This document shows, one piece after another, positions 21,840 to 26,197 of a stretch of 26,197 nt of DNA. The DNA is taken from the NCBI GenBank assembly GCA_001464165.1, contig LNEX01000105.1:1-26197 (forward strand), written 5' to 3'. Under the pieces are notes generated by a model. That model did not search any database. It was given only the letters and a program-made list of their open reading frames with translations, and was not told the origin of the DNA. Numbering within the stretch: the stretch's first letter is position 1; every line of letters begins with the position of its first letter. This stretch comes from a bacterium Ga0077546. Lineage in GTDB: Bacteria; Cyanobacteriota; Vampirovibrionia; Obscuribacterales; Obscuribacteraceae. Made by a program: the position numbers and the translations under genes.

Positions 21840-23123
21840 TTATTTGCCCATGGCTGCGAAGTAAACAGCGCAAGCGTGGTCTAGATACTCTCTCGAGAGT
21901 CTAGGATCGGTCTGCAAGAAGGCACAGAGGTTGATTACCTGGTCGACGATGTCTCTTGGGTGGCAGCAACGCATCATGCGTTTACCGCTGCGATATTGAG
22001 ACTCAATCAGGTAGTTCACGGCTTCTTCGTTGTATGGAACACCGGTGCGTTGGCAATACTGAAGGAAGATCCACTTGAACTCGTCTTCTGTTGGGTTGGT
22101 GATATTGATTTTGTAAGGAATCCGCCTTAAGAAGGCTTCGTCAACAAGGTCAGCTGGGTTGAGGTTAGTCGAGAAAACAATCAGCTGTTCAAAAGGCACT
22201 TCTAGCTTTTTGCCTGTGTGCAATGTCAGGTAGTCGACCCGTTTTTCCAACGGTACAATCCATCTGTTCAACAGTGATTTGTGGTCAATTCTTTGACGGC
22301 CAAAGTCGTCGATCAGAAGCAAGCCGCAGTTGCTCTTGAGCTGAATTGGGGCTTCGTAGAGCTTGGTACCGTAGTCAAATTGCAATTCGAGCATGTCAAT
22401 CGTCAATTCACCGCCGACTACCACGCAAGGGCGCTGAATGCGAACCCATCTGTGGTCATAGTCTCTTGGATAGTTAGCGGCTGAAACTTGCTCGTGGTTG
22501 TGGTTGTCGTACAAGCGAATGATTTGACCGTCAATTTCTACTGCATACGGTATGAAGATGTGGCCTTTGAAGGAGCGCACAATTCTTTCTGCAATTGAAG
22601 TTTTGCCATTACCAGCTTCGCCGAACAAGAACATCCCGCGGCCAGAGTTGATAGCTGGACCAACGGCGTTGATGGTGCGGCGGTTGACCATGATGTCAGA
22701 GAAAGCAACTTCTAAATCGCGAGGAGTTACGTGCTCTCGGCGAATAGTTTGGTATTTCAAAGAGTCAATGTAACGGCTCCATGGCACTGGGCATGCGCCA
22801 ACATAGGCGTTGTGGTCGAAATAAGCGCGGGCTCTGTCGCGGCCTTTTTCTGTTGGTGAATATTCGTAGTCGGCTAGACCGCCAGAACTTTTAACTTCAA
22901 TGAGGAGCTGCTTCTTCAGAACTTCCAAGATTTCTTCAATGATTTTGAATGGAAGCATTGTTCTTGACGCGATTTCGCGACCCAGAGCAAAGTTGACCAT
23001 GTAAATATCTTTGAGAATCAATTCTTCTAAGAAGCCTTCTTTCATCCCGGTTTCGAGAATCGTTGAAGGATAAGGAGGAACGAACTCCTGTTGCTGCTGT
23101 GCTCCGGTTCTAACCTGTTGCAT
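21840..23123 (-). CDS. AAA+ ATPase with N-terminal winged-helix-like domain
   Basis: 427 residues, soluble. Residues about 30-105 look like a winged helix (FLEELILKDIYMVNFALGRE, then IIEEILEVLKKQLLIEV and YEYSPTEKGRDRA). The ATPase core has Walker A GEAGNGKTS (168-176), Walker B LLLIDDFG (268-275), sensor-1 VFSTNLNP with N320, and an arginine pair in FLRRIPYK (333-334). The N-terminal part may sense a ligand or partner, and the core probably remodels or loads a protein complex. It is not a standard MoxR, although it follows a transglutaminase gene, where MoxR-type ATPases often occur. The ATG at 23123 has GAGG about 12 bases upstream. Function in the cell is not known to me. Confidence 0.85.
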   Translation of the reverse strand: MQQVRTGAQQQQEFVPPYPSTILETGMKEGFLEELILKDIYMVNFALGREIASRTMLPFKIIEEILEVLKKQLLIEVKSSGGLADYEYSPTEKGRDRARAYFDHNAYVGACPVPWSRYIDSLKYQTIRREHVTPRDLEVAFSDIMVNRRTINAVGPAINSGRGMFLFGEAGNGKTSIAERIVRSFKGHIFIPYAVEIDGQIIRLYDNHNHEQVSAANYPRDYDHRWVRIQRPCVVVGGELTIDMLELQFDYGTKLYEAPIQLKSNCGLLLIDDFGRQRIDHKSLLNRWIVPLEKRVDYLTLHTGKKLEVPFEQLIVFSTNLNPADLVDEAFLRRIPYKINITNPTEDEFKWIFLQYCQRTGVPYNEEAVNYLIESQYRSGKRMMRCCHPRDIVDQVINLCAFLQTDPRLSREYLDHACAVYFAAMGK

Positions 23124-23374
23124 ATCTTTTTTAGCCTCATAGAGCCGCTTCTGACGGGCAATCTCGTGTACTGGATTGGTACTAGATTGTTGTCTTAGCT
23201 GCTCAGCATTCTAATTGTCTGACAAACCTAAAAACTTGACTTCTTATCTACTCTCTTTGAAACTCAATGAGAGAGCCAAGTCATGCAAGTATATTCACTT
23301 TAGCGCGTTGGGCCAGTTTCTACCAGCTCTTAAGAGCTTTTCTTGGCTTTGTGAACAAGAAGGTAAAGAACTTC
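23124..23374 (-). other. Gap between transglutaminase and ATPase genes with a hairpin
   Basis: A 251-base region with no gene. CTCTCT-TTGA (23251-23260) pairs with TCAA-TG-AGAGAG (23264-23275) with a 2-base bulge. A second palindrome AGCTCTTAAGAGCT (23325-23338) lies nearer the transglutaminase stop. Neither has a T-run on the minus strand. They may form the 3' end of the transglutaminase transcript or an attenuator before the ATPase gene. Confidence 0.4.
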
Positions 23375-26194
23375 TTATTTGCGAGCCTTAGATTGCACAA
23401 GTGTTTTGATTTGTCCCGACATGGTTGTCAGCTCGTCGAGCTTGTCCGCTCCGCCAAAACGATCTTCACTATAGATTTCCATAAAGCTGCTCACCATTGC
23501 TGGCAATTCGTCAGGAATGTAGCGGCCGCTTTGGGCTAGTTCGCTGATGCGATCGCCAAGACGGGTTGAGAGTTCATCAGCTGTCTCTGTGGGCCCCTTC
23601 AAGAGTTCGTAGCGTTTCAAGTCTGATAATACATCGAGGAATATTAGAGTCGATGGCTTGTGAGTCTGTAGGTACTCTTTGCGTTGGGTCTCTTTGCGCT
23701 GTTTTAAGTAAACGTACAAAATCAATATCAGCGCTAAAAGGGCAATTACAACAATTGAGTATTTGAAGAATTGCTGCATTACACCCTGGTCAACACTGCC
23801 GATTAGCGGCAGTTGAACTTTCTGATTCTTGCCTTTGTTGTTGCCGAAATCAAAGAACCCTGATTTGTCGTTTTTTGGGTCATTGCTTTGGTTCTGACTG
23901 TCACCTTGTTGTGCTCTTTCCCGTTGCTGTTTGGGTTTGCGCGAAGGGGCGTAATTTTGCCCAAACGGATTAGCTAATCCACTTTTGACAAAGCGGGTGA
24001 GTGCATTTCCCCCTTCTTCGTGGGCGGGCAGTTGACCGGGTGGTGTGGCATCAAACGGTACCCAGTTCCAATAAGGCAGGTAGATCTCGGCCCAAACATG
24101 GGCGTGTTTTCCGCGTATCTCCCAATATCCGGTGGTCTTATTGAGTTGGCCTGGCAAAAAGCCCGTGACTATGCGGGCGGGAATGCCCTGTGAGCGGCAG
24201 AGTACGACAAAGGCCGTGGCAAAGTGGCGGCAGTTGCCGCGCTTTTTGACGAAGAGAAAATCTTGGACAAATGACTCTTTTGGTGACTCTTTTGGTGACT
24301 CTTTTGCCGATTCTTTGGCCTGTTCTTTTGCCGTCTTGGTCGCACTGGCTTCAAGCTCAGGTGCCGCTCCGGGGCTGCCCGCGGTTGCTGGTGCCTTTGG
24401 CGTGTCAGCAGTCGGTGCTTTCGCGGAAGCGTTCGGATTTGCAGTTACAGGTACTTGTGCTGAGTCAGCCTGCACCGCGGCATCTTCGGTGTAGAAGCTG
24501 CCGGGATCGTATTTGTAGTTCTTGCGCAAATATTGGCAGATTTTGTCGCTGCGGTAGAACCAGTTGCCTTCTTGGCCAGCTACTTCATTGCCAAGCTTTT
24601 GAATCTCGTCACCGCCAGCGGTGTAAGGTGTCTGGCAGCTTTTGGCCATCTTGATTTCGTTGTCACGGTCATCAGTGACTGATTCTATTGTCTCAAGCTG
24701 CAAATGGCGCATTTGGTCAAAGTCATAAACTGGAGTCTGTGACACTACTGAATAGCTTGAACCCTTTTTGAGCGCGCTAATCAGCTTTATGGTGCCGTCG
24801 CCGTCCATCCTGATTTCACTGTCTTCTTTGCCCTTTTGCTTTACCAGTTGAGGAATCCAGCTGGCTGGAAGAATGTGGCCGAAGAGATTGTCTTGCTCGA
24901 CGCGGAAGTCTTGCTTTAGCTCTAGAGTCGGTAGTCTTGGCGGAACGTAAACAGCGTCACTGGCTGTCAGGTCTAGTCCTAGTTTACTGTTTGGTGTTGG
25001 TGTAATTTTGGTTGAGGCTACGGGAATAGATCTGGTCCATTGCACGCCATCAAAATTGTTGAGTGAGTAGCGTCTGATGTAAGTTGGTTGCGGCGACGAC
25101 ACTTTAAGAACGATAGTTTCAAGCTGATTGGCAGCGCCGCGCAGTTCTACGGTCTCTTTTTGGTAAGCGTCATTTAGGGCATTCTCTTGAGCCATGGCTT
25201 TTAGTGCTTCGGGCGATGGTAAGCCACCTTTCTTACCACCAGGGCCCGAGTTTTTGCCTTTGCTTCCTGGTCCAGGGCCGTCTCCCTTACTGGGCTCTGC
25301 ACTGCCCGACCCACTACTGTTTCCGTCTTTGCTGTCTTTGTTGATTGCGCCACCACTGGCGGAGCCTTTTTGGTTGCTTTTAGTGACGGTGTAGCTTGCT
25401 CCTCCTTGAGCTTTGCTGTTGGGTGCTCCGCCCCTTATAGATTGGCTTCTGCCTCCTTTGCCAAGTTGGTCGCCGAGGGCGGCCGAGATCGGTAGCTTTG
25501 CTCTAACAAAATTGTCTTTAAAGACGTCAATGACCGAGTCAATTCTGGGCATGCCGGTAAAGGCAAGATAGCTAAGAAAAGGCAAGATAAAGACTGGTAT
25601 AAGCGGGCTCAAGGAGGCAATGCGTAAGCGCCTGATCACCATTTCTGGTGGCTTTACCTGGGTGGCTGCTTGCGCGTCTTTTTGCGTTGCTTTTGCCGCG
25701 GCTATGGCTGCTGCAGAGTTGTTTGAGGGAACTGCGCGTGAAGGTCCAATTTCATGAGATCGCGATGATGAGTCATAGAAAAGCAACAGGCCGGCAAGAA
25801 TTGTATAGGTAAATATGTAAAAACCATAGATTACATCTTTGGCCATTCCGGCTAAGCAGGTGAGCAGACCAAGGCCGATTAGAGCCGAGATGGAGAAATC
25901 TGTGCGGCTGCGCAGATCGAAGCAGTGAAGAGCTAGCAGGCCGGTGAGCAGGTGAATGAAAGCTCCCACAGCTGTGTATGTGCCAGTAGTGTAACCAGTG
26001 AATAGTTCGAAGAAGAAATTAGTAGATAGCAGAATGGTGGCAACAATAGGAATAGTTCCGACCCAGGCTGGGCGGCTGTTTCGGAAGATGAAAGCGAGAT
26101 AGCTGCCGAGCACTGCGGTGGCGGCGAACATAAAAGTAGCGATCGGCAAAGTGGGCACATAGCTGGCTGAGGCAATGATCAGCAAAAGGTTCAT
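23375..26194 (-). CDS. Membrane transglutaminase-like protein (TgpA type), start possibly beyond window
   Basis: 939 residues from ATG 26194. The frame is open to the window edge, so the first helix may start further upstream. About six N-terminal membrane helices (to about residue 145) and one more near 205-220 resemble the DUF3488/TgpA membrane part. The outside region contains a Gly/Ser/Lys-rich linker (about 245-330), a beta-rich domain, and a transglutaminase/cysteine-protease core with triad C655 (GNCRHFATAF), H699 (KHAHVWAEIYL) and D715 (PFDATPPGQ). A second linker with KESPKESPKES repeats just precedes the core. A last helix (VVIALLALILILYVYL) leads to a cytoplasmic DUF4129-like tail. 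Such proteins probably act on peptides or proteins in the envelope. Typical partners (MoxR, DUF58) are not seen; a different AAA+ ATPase follows. Confidence 0.88.
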   Translation of the reverse strand: MNLLLIIASASYVPTLPIATFMFAATAVLGSYLAFIFRNSRPAWVGTIPIVATILLSTNFFFELFTGYTTGTYTAVGAFIHLLTGLLALHCFDLRSRTDFSISALIGLGLLTCLAGMAKDVIYGFYIFTYTILAGLLLFYDSSSRSHEIGPSRAVPSNNSAAAIAAAKATQKDAQAATQVKPPEMVIRRLRIASLSPLIPVFILPFLSYLAFTGMPRIDSVIDVFKDNFVRAKLPISAALGDQLGKGGRSQSIRGGAPNSKAQGGASYTVTKSNQKGSASGGAINKDSKDGNSSGSGSAEPSKGDGPGPGSKGKNSGPGGKKGGLPSPEALKAMAQENALNDAYQKETVELRGAANQLETIVLKVSSPQPTYIRRYSLNNFDGVQWTRSIPVASTKITPTPNSKLGLDLTASDAVYVPPRLPTLELKQDFRVEQDNLFGHILPASWIPQLVKQKGKEDSEIRMDGDGTIKLISALKKGSSYSVVSQTPVYDFDQMRHLQLETIESVTDDRDNEIKMAKSCQTPYTAGGDEIQKLGNEVAGQEGNWFYRSDKICQYLRKNYKYDPGSFYTEDAAVQADSAQVPVTANPNASAKAPTADTPKAPATAGSPGAAPELEASATKTAKEQAKESAKESPKESPKESFVQDFLFVKKRGNCRHFATAFVVLCRSQGIPARIVTGFLPGQLNKTTGYWEIRGKHAHVWAEIYLPYWNWVPFDATPPGQLPAHEEGGNALTRFVKSGLANPFGQNYAPSRKPKQQRERAQQGDSQNQSNDPKNDKSGFFDFGNNKGKNQKVQLPLIGSVDQGVMQQFFKYSIVVIALLALILILYVYLKQRKETQRKEYLQTHKPSTLIFLDVLSDLKRYELLKGPTETADELSTRLGDRISELAQSGRYIPDELPAMVSSFMEIYSEDRFGGADKLDELTTMSGQIKTLVQSKARK

Positions 26195-26197
26195 AGT

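Noticed and set aside
24132..24494. Plus-strand ORF of 120 residues opposite the transglutaminase gene
   Set aside because: It is antisense to the linker and catalytic core; the KES repeats make low-complexity DSFGDSFGDS. The minus-strand protein has a complete catalytic triad, so the plus frame is a shadow.

Overview
This is a gene-dense bacterial chromosomal window of moderate GC content. It carries no rRNA or tRNA gene, CRISPR array or insertion sequence that I could recognise. The envelope is elaborate: a TonB/TolA-type C-terminal domain, a GT-C-like membrane protein, a membrane acyltransferase, a membrane transglutaminase and ComEC. DNA precursors come from a coenzyme B12-dependent ribonucleotide reductase. 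Several large proteins look lineage-specific. The mix resembles non-photosynthetic relatives of Cyanobacteria (Melainabacteria/Obscuribacterales-like), but this is an impression, not a proof; no marker gene here settles it.

Layout. 1-3600 (+): a hypothetical protein with a CxxC, imidazolonepropionase (hutI), then a promoter region with an unusual cluster of GGTATCA/GATC palindromes ahead of two unknown genes, one coiled-coil and one His/Met-rich membrane protein. 3700-5900: an aldo/keto reductase (-) divergent from a thioredoxin-reductase-like ferredoxin-NADP+ reductase (+) that ends in a clear GNRA-loop terminator. 5940-9620 (-): a polytopic GT-C-type membrane protein, a PIN/AbrB toxin-antitoxin pair, and a frameshifted relic. 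The relic is an ungapped paralogue of the C-terminal domain of the GT-C-type protein, so the TA pair now sits between a full copy and a broken copy. 9700-12450 (+): class II ribonucleotide reductase (nrdJ) and dCTP deaminase (dcd), both in deoxynucleotide supply. 12460-16350: a TPR protein with three 18-residue repeats (-), divergent from an 822-residue protein of unknown function (+) that ends in a long-stem terminator. 16470-20250 (+): a short leader-like ORF, comEC split by a frameshift in the competence domain, and an OafA-type acyltransferase. 20260-26197 (-): transglutaminase (running to the window edge), a winged-helix-like/AAA+ ATPase, a terminator, and a TonB-like protein.

How the genes fit together. 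nrdJ and dcd form a coherent nucleotide module. The transglutaminase, AAA+, TonB-like, acyltransferase and GT-C genes suggest envelope work, but they are not one obvious operon. The best leads are the paralogue relic beside the TA module, the broken comEC with its upstream short ORF, the palindrome array at 1940-2050, and the unknown proteins at 2725-3582 and 13750-16218.
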